Origin: Pomacea canaliculata
Lineage: Eukaryota; Mollusca; Gastropoda; Architaenioglossa; Ampullariidae
Direction of reading: 5' to 3'
Assembly: GCF_003073045.1 (NCBI RefSeq)
Contig: NC_037595.1
Coordinates: 8,950,345 to 9,014,344 of the forward strand
DNA: 64,000 bases
The notes under the pieces were generated by a model. That model searched no databases. It worked only from the letters and a program-made list of their open reading frames with translations, and was not told the origin of the DNA. Positions within the stretch are counted from its first letter, which is position 1, and each line of letters begins with the position of its first letter. The position numbers and the translations under genes were made by a program. This document shows positions 1-11,290 of this stretch, in pieces.

Positions 1-299
1 TCATCTTTATTCTTTATGATTTACTATTTAACTTGGCTAATTTTCTTACTTCTTGGTAAGACAATTTTCTGTCAGTTCCTCACATCCTCTTACAAACCTG
101 TCATCTTTTAACATTATCCTCAAGCATTATACTTTGACAAATAAAGAAAACAAAGAACTGAGAATTATGAGAAAATAGTACCTAAAACTATTTACTTTTA
201 CTTATATTTTATAATAAATCTGATTCTCTATATATCTCAGGTACACATCTAACAATTATACAATGGTTGATGTATCTAAGTTGATGTAACTTAACTAAC

Positions 300-1858
300 C
301 GTGTACCCATCAAATTCAGGAAAAAGGGTTGGCCATTGGATTCATAGCATCGATCAATTTCCTCCAGACACGTCAGAAGAGCTTGCGTGGATGTGGCATC
401 TTTTGGTACACCCCACCTTAGGTCGCATTCAATCAGTTTCAGTTTCATGTCATGACACCATTCTCGCAGTTCTGGAAAAACCTGTCAGAGTGTTTTGCTG
501 ACTATTCTGCATAGTTTTCTCTAAATTTTTTTTAGTAAAAAAACCCTAAAATGTTAAAAAAAAAGAAAGAAAGCTCTTTGTTTTGGTTTTTAAAAATGTG
601 TTCATACTATAAAATTAAGTGGCGTTATGGTTATATAAATGTATGTGCATATGTGTATTAATTTATATTAAGAGATGTATGTTAGAGAGAAAGAGAAAGA
701 GAATGCAAGTACATTTATAAGCTTTTTGGACTTAGGTAAGAATAAGAGGAGCAAAAACATCACATAAAAAAGTTTATCCCTTGTTTATATGCTCTGATTT
801 ATTTCATTACATGTGCAGGTATATGTTAAAGGGCTAGTAGAAGGAAAGAATGATACAGAAAATTAGTTTTTAATATATTAGTTGTTATAAATTGATTTGA
901 GAAATGTGTATGATGCGTGTGTGGTTGTGAGTGAGAGATATCGGATATACTTGATAGGAATGTGTGTGAATACGGATATGTATGTAAATTTTCTCATTAC
1001 CCTTTACAGGGTGACAGAGTCATAAAAGAATCTTGAATTATGTATTTAATCATGCATGTATACGAGCTTCAATGCATGTTCTACGTCATTAAATTAATTT
1101 TCTCAATACCTTTTTCACAAGGACTTCTCGCTCACTAAAGAAGTCATTAAATGTTGATGAAACAAATATTCTGACTGTTTTCCATTCACTGGTTGCTACA
1201 GATTTGTTTTTCTGCTCTTGTGCTCTCTTCTTGATGAACTCTGCAGGACCTTTCTGACAAATCTGTTTGATGGTTTCCCAGATCTGGGCAACTTGTTTCT
1301 GCACATCTGAATCTGTTGGCTGCTCATCAGTCACTTTTGCCTTAAGGTCAGGCTGTACTTTCTAAACATATGCACACAAATGTGCACACATAAAGACACA
1401 GATTGATGCATGTCAAAAGTCACGTTTTTGTGAATGATTCATTAAATCATGCAGTTGAAGTTCCTTCTATGCGCATATCTAAGTTCACTCTCTTAAACAT
1501 AGTCACAAAGTAATTTTATCAAAAAAACCCAGGAAGATAATGTCATGTGATATATATGTCATGCATACAAACTAAGATCAGCCTTTAAAGAAATACTATG
1601 AGTTGTAAAAAAAAAAAAAGGCATGAGATCTGCTTGGACAGTGAAAGTATGTATAGTCCCATATAAGTTGAGATCGAGAAATCTTGAGATCTGTAGTGAA
1701 AATGTGGTTTGAATAAGATGATAATCAGTTGAGTAAATAAAGTGATCTAAGGGAGATAATATAAATATATAGTAACTGGTATATTATTTGAATCACATTA
1801 TCTATACACTTACCTTCTGCCGTACTTCTATTACAGTTTTGTATTGTCGTCGGTACAT
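300..1858 (-). CDS. DUF4062 / NACHT-family (TTC41/TEP1/NWD-like) protein, 5' end only
   Basis: Three exons read leftwards: 1858-1814 (ATG, 15 codons), 1361-1110 and 481-300. All junctions are GT-AG with matching phase (0, 0, then leaving in phase 2). The gene runs off the left edge, so only about 160 residues are visible. The joined protein has a lysine-rich lead, then the DUF4062 signature: a VRIFVSSTFNDF strand, an acidic SEREVL helix start, an ELREWC helix and a DLRWGVPKD motif, then a TCLEEIDRC helix and GQPFFL. In animals this domain opens large STAND proteins with a NACHT ATPase and WD40 or TPR repeats (TEP1, NWD1/2, TTC41, NPHP3 relatives), but those parts lie outside the window. The VPKD form of the motif favours TTC41/NWD-like over TEP1; this is uncertain. 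The start codon is tentative: an AG that could be an acceptor lies just upstream of it. Confidence 0.75.
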
Positions 1859-2522
1859 TTCTGCGTTTCAACTGACTGAAATATCACATAAAACGCCAAA
1901 GTTTATCGTCTGTTTTAAGACCAGTTTATGAAATTTTGTGAAATATTAGACGCATAAAATATGATAAAAAATCTTTATGACAAAAAAGACAATCTGGGAG
2001 GAAGAAAAACAGGTAATGTACGCTCATCAAATCCTCATCCGTTCGATGATGATCGTGATAATGACCTGACAGATGACTTACTGGTTTAGGTCAGAGATGA
2101 TGCATATTCATAATTATGTAACTACCTTAAGCACTTAATTGTTTGACGAGCAGTCCACTAGAGCGAAAGATTAAAAACTACTCATCGAATAAAAAAAAAA
2201 AATACAGGTAGGGTGGAGTCACGATATTAGCATTTCCTCTAATAAAACTCAATCAGTAATTAGAAATATTTCTGATAACTCATTTAATATTAATATTAAA
2301 AATTTTTACTCTCTTATGCCCTTGACGTACTCTTTGTGATCACTCAGAACATCAGCCACAAACTTTTAATGTGGTTGCCATGTTTTGGCATTGTTTATCA
2401 AGGAGACTCTCTACACTGCGAGGTAAAAATGCTTCCAAGGCTAGCGGAATCAATAATGAATTGATCTCCCTTGAGAGAATTTTTTTTTTTTTTTATAATC
2501 TTTTCCTAGACAGCGAGACAAT
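1859..2522. promoter_or_regulatory. Divergent intergenic region between the DUF4062 gene and LAS1L
   Basis: About 660 bp separates the two start codons, which point away from each other. The stretch is AT-rich with A and T runs (2190-2202, 2480-2494) and holds no convincing ORF or TATA box placed for either gene. The geometry suggests a shared bidirectional promoter; this is inferred from position only. An in-frame TAA at 2496-2498 lies upstream of the LAS1L ATG. Confidence 0.4.
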
Positions 2523-5500
2523 ATGGCGCTCTCCTGGAAGCATGTTGTGCCATGGACTAACAGGTTTTCGAGAATACTTGCATGTGCATGCGCGGATATG
2601 TCAATACGCAGTTGCAGAATCTTTTTTCAAAAATTTTAAAATTCGTATCATTACAAAATTAGCACAACTTTACATGTTCTGACAAGTGTTTTTTCAGTTT
2701 TTGTGGGATGATAATAAACACAAAATTTAGTAGATATTTTGCTAAAAAAATGTCAACAGGTCTGAATTTACAAGTGTTTACCACGGCTTATACAGCAAGG
2801 ACATTTCTAAACAGAAGGAAGCCGTGGAAAAAGTTGCTGTTTGGAAGAGCAGGTGAGTTCTGTGTACAAATGATGTGCAAAAATGTCAATAGTTTTGAGG
2901 TTGTTCAGTATTTTTTCAATCATTCTTTAACTTTCATGCACACGCATATTCTGTCTCAGAGTCATCTAAGTACTAAGTTTGTAAATGTTAATATGTAACT
3001 ATGTTAGCTGTTATCTTTATCTGGTGAAATTTGTACAAGTATCGTAAGCACAATTCATTGTGGAAGTTATCTCCCTTTAGATTTTGTTAGTGTGCAACAA
3101 GGTCTTTTAAAATGTCATACTTATTTGTAGATTTGTTTAATGGAGAAGTAAGTTTGTGCTTAATATGCTTGATTTATGTATCGATAAAATTTGGAATGTC
3201 ATTGCAGAGCCCTGAATAAGCTTTCTGTTGCCATAGAAAGTACAGCTGCACTTACTGAAGCTATGGTCCAGTACCATGAGGTTTTGGATGCTGGCAGTAT
3301 CATCAGCAGTGAAAATACTTTACGTTCTATTTTAAGTCTGGCCTTGATTAGGTAGGCTTCCCAATTGAGTTAATTGTTATGAAGAAGTCAGAGATTTGTT
3401 GTTTCCTCAATAATTTGAAAATATGAAGCAGTAAATTTTTAAATAAGCAAACTTTAAAAAAAAGAAAACCAGCATTGGGAGTTAAGAAAAATATTTTGTT
3501 TGACTGCTTTGATAATATTCAGTTAGCTGCATTATTTTAAATCTCCATCTTTAATTTTCCTTACCAGGTAGAGGAAAAAATATAGACTCCTTTGTTTTCA
3601 AGTCAACTTTTATGAATGCTTATGATATTGCAATATGCTTTTGATGAAGATAAAAGTATTTGTATACAGCAATATTTACAGTACCATTGAATGAAGTAAT
3701 CTATTTTCTGCATGAGTTGAGCTATATAATTAATGTACATGCAGAACACACACACCACATGCATACTCTCTCCTCCCTCACTCTCTCTCTCTCTCAAGAG
3801 TATTGCATATTTATTTCTTAATACTCTGCTACTTCAGGTTTGTCAACCATGTCACAGAGAAAGGGCAAGACAAGAGTTATGCCCAACCAGTTCATAAAGT
3901 AGCACTGGATGTGAGTAATGTGAAAACTGTGATGTTTCTTTGAATTTTGGGAAAAAGTACCTAGTTTATTATAAAAACAACTATTCATGAATTTACAAGA
4001 CTGTTAGGAAGTATTTTTAATGAAAAATTCATTGGATGCTGTTGACAAATGTTCAGTAAGTAAAATTCCTATTGCACCACTGTTGTCATTATCAAAAATG
4101 TCAGTGTTATCATCATCATTCCCATATCCCTGATGATCCCTGAACCTGAGCTTGAATCGTTGAACCTTACAATATAGCTTAGTGAGTTTGCTGGTTTGCT
4201 GGCTGGTTGTTTTGGTGAGAATGTATTCCATGTAGATGTGATTTCACACTTTAAGGGGAGAGGGACTAGGGAGGAAATAGAGTACCTGAAAAAAACCCAT
4301 CACAGCCATACCTGTGAATAGGTGTCACATACAGAGAGTGTCCCAAGAGGAGATCTGAACACAAGGCCTCTCTCTCTGCAGTGGTAACAAGCAAGTGTTT
4401 TAGTCACTACACTACTGGGTGCCCTTGATGTAGGGGGTTAGATTATTTCTGATGGATATTAACCTCAAGATGTTTGCTGATAAGGGTAACAGGCTTTGGC
4501 AACACTTAAAAAAAACCAATGCTAAACAAGTTTTATTTTTAAATACCAGTCACTTGTATTAATAAAAAGCTTATTAAATTTGTCTATTGTTTCATCAAAT
4601 ATGTTTTCGTCTCTCTGGTGTGTAAAGTTTGGAATACCTACATGGATTGTGCGGCTTCGCCATGATGCAACCCATGGTTCTCTCCCCTCATTAGATCTTT
4701 TGGTGGCTGGCTGTAGATGGGCACTTACTTATCTGCAGGTAGTTTTGGCATTTGATTCTTTGGTGAAAATTCTTTAACCTAAAAAACAGAATTGTAAATA
4801 CACCAGATAAAATATGTTTTTGCATTCATTTATTTATTGGTGTTTGGATTAATTTGAAAAGCAAGTAAGATATTTTCATTTCTGATACCAAAAAGTGAAG
4901 GTCAAATGTTATTTTATTTTAAAATCTAATGGGGATTAAATTGTTTTTGTTCTTCATCATCATTATCAGTCCTTTAGCCTGGCTTGGCAATAGAGGCACA
5001 TGACAATATTACCATCTCTTAGTTAACTATCCTTTTATTAAGTGCGCTGAATGGAAGCTAGACCACCCTTCAACGTTGTCTACCAATTTCTACTTATCTA
5101 CCTCTTCTTCTGAATCTGCCATAGAGTCTGTAAAATGTTTTGAAATAAAATAAGCCAAATTTAGTTGACTATCAAGCCAAAATTGAGTGTCAGTTTTCAT
5201 TAACAGGAAGTGTTCTGGAGTCAGCAGTTGATAGATACACCTGATCCAGACAGTTCAAAAGTTGGAAAGAGGAACAGTTGCAAAGAAGGGTAGGCAAAAG
5301 TCCAAAGTCTAACATGTCTGACATTGCCACTTTGCTTTATGACTACCAGAAAGCAAGTCACAAGGTATGTTTTAAAGATCCTTTTCTGTTTGTAAACCTT
5401 TAGCATGTTAGTCATATGCATATTCACTCAAACGCCAGTTAAAAAAAAAACAAACAAAAAAAACCCTCTAGGAGCTCATGATTGAAACTTTGGATTTTGT

Positions 5501-8500
5501 CAGAGAAATGGATGCTTGACATCTTTAAGGTTTCATTACAATCTTTTTTGGTAATCACTCTTGATTTTAATCATTTGCAGTGCATACAAGATGGCACAGA
5601 AAGTGGTTCTGTAAACGATAAGAGTGCAGTTTTAAGTCAGCTGGATAATCTTCTTACTGGTCCTGGGTTAGTAGATGTGAGACAGCTGCAAAGAGATGCA
5701 CTAACTTTTTTACTGATTGTGTATTAGAAGTATCATTTTCATGCAGACATAATTGGTCGCATTAAGTCCAAATCAATTGTAGTTCATGATCAAGCTTCTT
5801 TGTTTTAGATCTAGAAATAAGCTTTTCACCAACTGTGCATAATAATTTATTTTCAATAATAGTATATTTAATAGCGAAAAGCTGAGAAAAATGAGCCCAT
5901 CTAAACATGATGACCAATTCTATGATGTTGCTTTTGAAAAAAAATTAAACTGGAGATTCCCATTGCTAATATAAACCAAAAAGAACCAATCAGAACACAC
6001 TACACATCTATTAACAAAGCCCTGTAGCAGCAAAACAGGATTTAAGTGTATTAAAAGGATTAACATAAGATCATAGTAGATCGGAACGGGTCTTTGCCTT
6101 TGTGACTGATTTTTTTTCAGCTAAAATGTTCCTTTGGAAGTTTTAAATTTTAACTTTATCGCATAGGTAGGAATGAAGAGGAATAGATAGATAGATAGAT
6201 AGGAATGAGAATGAAAGTTTAGAGCTTTAAGTGTTCTCATAAACATTTGTTGGTAGAAAATGAAATATGCTAACATGAAATGGTTTTTAGCTTATCTAAT
6301 CATTTAATTTATAATGTGCTGCCAGTGAGTAGTAGACATGTTAATTTTTCTGCTGTCAACATTTTCCTTAAATATCTTATTTCATATTTTGTGTTGTTTT
6401 CTGACAGGCGAAACAATGTGCTGATTGAATTGATTGAACCTGGTCATCTTATACCCACAGAAGAACAATTGCTTGCATACAAAGTGAATCTGGAAGGTAT
6501 GTGCTATAGAAATATCTTTTAAACTCAGACATTTTACCTTTCACATGTAGTTGAACTTTCAGAATTTAAATCTTCATGGGCTTGATTGTTCATGGTAAAC
6601 TGAAACCTTGACATTCTTGCAGTTAAGTTTTAACTTCATATCTGCAGGTGATGTAAAGAACTATCTTACATGTTGCATTTTGATTTTATAATACTAATTA
6701 CATTATTAGAATTAAATGTAAACTGTATTTTTCATGATTAGATTATGTATAAGCCATTCTTGAAAATTTAGCATGCAAGTGACATTTAGTAAAGTTGTGA
6801 TGAATTGAGAATATATCTTTACAGACACACTCAATGCAGAACTTCCTAAAGTGCCAGACATTTTGATAAGCATCTGGAAATCATTACTTCGAAGTGTGCA
6901 GTCCAGGCAGTTAACTAGTCTTCTGCTGCAGCATATCCTCATGACCCTAGTCAGTCAGCCAGATCATGCTTCATTGCACAGCAAGGCTCTTGCTGCATGG
7001 CTGCATTTGATTCTGAGTTACGAGACAGCAAATTGTAAGTTAACCAGACTGACAGTATGAGAAAAATCCCGTTAGCAGCTTAGCATTTACATTCACATAT
7101 ATGCATTAGTAAACTTTTTTGGTCTCTGTCTTTTATATTCATGGTTATTTCTTCATTGTACTTTACCAGATGGCATGACTATGTGGAAATATCCTGACTA
7201 GTTACCTCAAATCCAGCTGTCCACTCTCGAGTGGTCAGACCTGATCAATGAACAGGGAGAACACAAAATCAACCAATTCACCCCCCACCCCATCCTGCCC
7301 TTGTCAGCCAGTGAGCACTCCTTCAATTTTTCACCTGTCTTTATTCAGTTCAGAAGTGTTTTTAAGCTACTTTGTTTCAGTGGCCTCGCGGACTTTCTAT
7401 GTTGGGCCTTTGGTGTGATGAAGTCACCTGTGTCTAACATGCTTGCTGTGCTGATTGCATGGTCTGCTCCTCAGATTTATCTTGTATGGTTTGCTGCTCC
7501 TTGTCCTTGTCCAAGGACAGCTGGGTGCTGGTTGTTTGAGATGAAGTAGGAAAGTAACACCATGGCTGGTTATACACTTTTTTTTATTTTTAGAATGAAT
7601 AAGGAAAGACTAGACAGCCATTAATGCCCTATCAGTCTGAGAGGAGTGACAGTGCTTTCACAGAAAGAGAAGTAAAGAGACTAGGTAGGCTGGTGATGCA
7701 GCATGAATTTCTTTGTGCCCCTCTGCCTGATTATGCAGGTCCCCATGGTGTCTAGTACACTCTTACAGGGAGTTGATTTTGTGTTTTCCTTGTTCATTGG
7801 TCAGGTCCTACCAATTGGGAGTGGACAGCTGGAATTGAGGTAGCTAGTCAGGATAACTCCTTAAAGTCATGTCATCTAGCAAGTACTTAAAGAAAGGAAT
7901 TTTACCACCAAAAATGTAGCTAGCAAGAATTCTGTCGTTTATCAGGTTCTATTCATATAAAGGTCTAGTCCAAAGAGAAATTTTGAACAATAAATAATAT
8001 GTTATGACAGAAATTTGCCTGAGTTAATTTTCAAACTCTCAAATTTCAGACAAGAAATTTGTTGGTGACCAGCAGCCAGTGGTACAGCTCTACAAATCTT
8101 CTATCAGCTTCAGCAAAAAACTTCTGCTCAATACCTGTCTGCAGATTACTAACAGCTGGACTTGCAGCTTGTTGCCTCTGTAAGTGAACGTGTTTAACTA
8201 GATACATACATTTTGTTACAGAAATATAAAAGCGTGTAAAATTATATTCTCTTAAGATATAATGTTTTTAAATTGGTGTAAAAGCTTCATTTAAAAATAT
8301 TTGTAACTCAGTATAGTGGTAAACTCCATATTTTGCAATGTTGAGGATACAAACCACTTGTTATCGAGTCAGAAACTGGGAGACAAATATATTTTGTTTT
8401 TCACTAAATGCTACTTCTGTTTTAACATAATTCAATATGGAGGTAGGTGTCAGGCAAGATAATTCCAAAATATTTGAAAACTTATTATTTTCTTGTTTTG

Positions 8501-10420
8501 GCTGACCTTCATGCCACGTGCGCTCTGTGAGTAATTCTTTTGGATGGGTTTTTCAACATCTCTACCATCCTTGTTTTTTTTTTTTTTATTTGTTTCAGGA
8601 TTGGAGATTCACGCTCATTACCTATTGAGAGTCGGAGTAAACTGGAAGAGTTGGACCTTATTTACAGGGGCAAAATTCATGATATATCAGACCCAGGAGT
8701 AGGAGATGATGATGATCAGGAAGATACAAATATGGGGGCAGCCGAGGAAGTTGAGCTAAATAAACTTACTGAATCCAGGGTTTTCTCCTTGGCTGGTAAG
8801 AGAAGCTGTCTGCATTCACATGCTGCTAAGAGAGGGCAATTGTGTGAATCTATGAGTGAAGGAGATGGGGTTTTGCAGACTATTATGGGTACCATGTTGA
8901 CATCCCATCATCTTTTTGGGTGGCCCAGTGACGCAACAGTTAGTGCCTGTCACTAATACAGTGAAGATTGGCTGTCCTGGGTTCTTGGACAAGCTGTTCT
9001 TTCTCTGCATTTAGGCATCTGTTTACAGGGCTGGCTGCCTTGGGATACAGCATTAGTTGCTAGCTCAGTGTAAACAAAAAACCAGTCCCCTCCCCTTCAA
9101 CCATTTTTTTGTGATTCTAACAGCTTATTATTTGTTGTCTAGAATTGCAGAATAGTATAATGGCTATTACAAGAGAAGGTGAATGCACAGGTCTTCACTG
9201 GGATTTAAGTCTCAAGTCACTTGCTGTGTGGGAAAGAACCCTATGCGTAACTTATGGAGATAGCATGAAGTTCAAAATGGTTGTAATTATGCTTGCTCAT
9301 TTAAAAAAAAAAAATGCATAGAAGTTCTGTTTGAAAATGTTTCTTGTGGGTAAAGTCTAAAGGGTTAACTCTTCCTTCCTATGTTTAGATTTGGATGGTA
9401 CAGTCTCCAAAGAAGAGGGAAATATCTGGCAGCTTTGTATAGGTATGTCTAGTCTATAATGTATTGTCACACAAATGTAAGAATTGTCACTGTTTATAGG
9501 AGTGAAAATAATGGATACATTGTATTGTGTGTGTTTGTTGAGGGGAAAAAAATTGCTGTTATACTTGCATGGTGATGAAAAAAATCAGTGTTCTTCCATT
9601 TTTTACTTAACAGAAAGTAATTTTATTTTACCAGTCTATGGATGGATGCTACAGATTCAGAATCTCTGTGCATTTTTTACTTAATTTACCACACACTGAA
9701 GAGTTTATTGTTAATTTTTAAAGTAAAAATCCAAAAATTAATCTTGCAGAAAGAACTAACATTAGACTAAGAATACATCTATTCAAATTAGAATGTTTGC
9801 CTTGCCAGATCCTGCTGACTGGGCACATGTTCCACTTGGGCTAATCCCAGGACAGACCCAATCTCTCCTGTGCTTGGACATCGAGAAGGCAGGATCTGAT
9901 GAAGATGATGAAATGAAAGAGGAAACTGGAGATCTAGAACAAGACAGTCCTTGTGGGCAAGAAGAAAAAGAGTAATTTTATAATTTTATTGATGTTTATG
10001 GCTGATATCTCTGTATATCCTTTGAAAATGCAACCCGTGAATAAAAAAAAACTTTGAGGTTTATTCTCTTATCTTGCTTCAGGATATGATTCATGTAGCA
10101 TTCAAAGTTTCTTCATAAAATGGAAGATAGTGATAATGATCTGAGATAGTGTAGATGGTATGGAATAATGATCTGAGTTGGTGTAAATGGTGTGGGATAA
10201 TCTGAGTGTGTTGACTGTGGGATAATGATCTGATATGGTGTAGACTGTAAAATAATGATTTGAGACGGTGTAGAGATGGAATGTTGGAGAAGGGAGAGAG
10301 TGGAAAGAAGCTTTATTTAAGAAGATAAGGATTATTATTTTGTGTTTTTTCAGGAGAGAGTCTGCTACCTGGAATGAAGAAGACTGTCCGTCTTTGTTAA
10401 ATAAAATTGGACTTGCTTAA
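2523..10420 (+). CDS. LAS1L: Ribosomal biogenesis protein LAS1L (ITS2 endoribonuclease), 14 exons
   Basis: Exons: 2523-2563, 2760-2852, 3208-3351, 3838-3910, 4628-4738, 5207-5364, 5581-5666, 6408-6496, 6825-7034, 8050-8179, 8599-8795, 9389-9442, 9809-9971, 10354-10420; about 538 residues. Splice phases agree throughout, allowing for one single-base break in exon 6 (near 5257-5260). LAS1 is the HEPN-fold metal-independent endonuclease that cuts ITS2 of pre-rRNA, working with the kinase NOL9 in the nucleolus. Visible marks: the N-terminal VVPW motif in exon 1, the HEPN catalytic RHxxxH motif (R128, H129, H133) within GIPTWIVRLRHDATHG, the central GHLIPTEEQL block, an acidic stretch around residue 395, and the C-terminal VPLGLIPGQ tail thought to engage NOL9. 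The start is supported by an upstream in-frame stop and the VVPW match. Exon 1 has a weak donor and exon 2 a weak pyrimidine tract. Exon 7 end (gttagt donor) was chosen because only it keeps phase with exon 8. Confidence 0.93.
4246..4424 (-). mobile_element. tRNA-derived SINE in LAS1L intron 4
   Basis: Read on the minus strand, the right end starts with a box-A-like stretch (CCAGTAGTGTAGTGACTAAA) followed about 55 bp later by a box-B-like GTGTTCAGATCTCC. This is the internal RNA polymerase III promoter layout of a tRNA-headed SINE. The head resembles the copy at 17761 (both share AAAAC, CTTGCTTGT and GTTCAGATCTC at equal spacing), so they look like one family. The boundaries are approximate. 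Confidence 0.65.
6183..6203. repeat. (ATAG)n microsatellite in LAS1L intron 7
   Basis: About five tandem copies of a TAGA/ATAG tetramer. Ordinary simple repeat. Confidence 0.9.
7192..7853. mobile_element. MITE-like inverted-repeat element with TA target duplication, LAS1L intron 9
   Basis: A left arm at 7192-7272 and a right arm at about 7771-7853 are reverse complements at roughly 85% identity. Both arms begin TCCTGACTAG and continue through a CCAGCTGTCCACTC block and an AACACAAAATCAA block. The element is flanked by TA on each side (7190-7191 and 7854-7855), as expected for Tc1/mariner-type and some other cut-and-paste elements. The 500-bp centre has no transposase-like frame, so this is a non-autonomous element. 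It lies wholly within intron 9 of LAS1L. Confidence 0.8.
8918..9105 (+). mobile_element. tRNA-derived SINE in LAS1L intron 11
   Basis: The head GTGGCCCAGTGACGCAACAG is a box-A-like region, followed by a degenerate box B (CCTGGGTTCTTGG). The body includes CAGGGCTGGCTGCCTTG and ends in a C/T-rich stretch. The 58963 copy shares head, body and tail blocks in the same order, so these are two copies of one SINE family 50 kb apart; this copy has the more decayed box B. Confidence 0.75.
10133..10280 (+). repeat. Minisatellite, about 25-34 bp unit, LAS1L intron 13
   Basis: Five degenerate tandem units share ATAATGATCTGAG followed by a GGTGTAGA-like block, differing in length and point changes. It lies 70 bp upstream of the last LAS1L exon. 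Confidence 0.8.
10400..10405 (+). terminator. Candidate poly(A) signal overlapping the LAS1L coding end
   Basis: AATAAA lies inside the final coding exon, 12 bases before the stop codon (10418-10420). No better hexamer follows closely. If it is used, the 3' UTR would be only a few to tens of bases long. A hexamer alone does not prove use. Confidence 0.35.
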
Positions 10421-10860
10421 GAATTATAAAACCATTTTTGTAACTTTTTTTGTGTGCATGTGTGTGTATTTTGGGGGGTTGGTTGACAGACTATTAAGTT
10501 ATTGGGTTATTGAGAGGGTTAATATTTTTACTAGGTACGACTGACAAATGCCAAATTTTGCATATTACTACTATTCATGTCCGATTTTCACAACTGTGTA
10601 CGGGACTGAAAGCAACAGTAAAAATCAATCAACAAGAAATTTGTGAATGACTCCTATAGGCAGCATACATCATGAAATCAGGCATTTATTGACAAATTTA
10701 ACAGTTTAAATTTAACTAATTTGTGTTGGACTGCACAAGGTAGAGTGGTCATTGATGTTCAAGTCTATAAGCTATCAAAGCAACATTTGCATAGGAAAAA
10801 CCTGAAGAGCTCAAGTACCAACCATGTTAGCTAGCTAAGAATTAAGTCAATCTTCCATGA
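10421..10860. other. Intergenic, no feature seen
   Basis: AT-rich sequence downstream of LAS1L with no supported gene, repeat or RNA. Confidence 0.6.
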
Positions 10861-10869
10861 GTATTTCAA

Positions 10870-11290
10870 GCTCTCAACTCTATGCTAAATATTCTTTGAA
10901 GGCTCCTCCCCCACTACTGAAATCTTGTCTCCAGACTCCCTCATCCTATCCCTCCTACAAACACACAGTCACATACGGACAACGGACATTTCCGTCTATG
11001 TTGCTAAGCAGTGGAACTCTCTTCCACATCACATTCGCCACTCGGACTCAAGGATACATTTAAACGCTCTCTGAAAATATCTGTTCACTAAGTACTATCC
11101 CTGAATTACTATCCTTAACTCCCTTGTAATACTGTCATGTCTCATGTTTCATTTCTTTATTGGTTTATGTCCTGTGCCTGTAGTTATCTCACCGTCTACT
11201 ACCTCTTCATTTATCATTATTGATCTGCGCAGTGTGCGATCTTTCTTGTTCGTGATGCTTTACAAATCCCCATTATTATCATTATTATTT
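10870..11290 (+). mobile_element. Decayed 3' end of a non-LTR retrotransposon (CR1/L2/Jockey type)
   Basis: In two frames separated by a break, the sequence gives the typical C-terminal tail of CR1/L2-type reverse transcriptases: a QWNSLPHHIRHSDS block (about 11010-11052) followed by FKRSLK (about 11057-11075). It ends near 11260-11290 in ATT/ATC-rich repeats, like a LINE 3' tail. The catalytic domain is absent, so this is a 5'-truncated dead copy. Confidence 0.6.

Noticed and set aside
5667..5727. Extension of LAS1L exon 7 to the TAG at 5725, or use of the gtgaga donor at 5680
   Set aside because: The strong gtgaga donor leaves phase 0, which gives a stop early in exon 8; only the gttagt donor keeps the phase. 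An alternative truncated isoform cannot be excluded.
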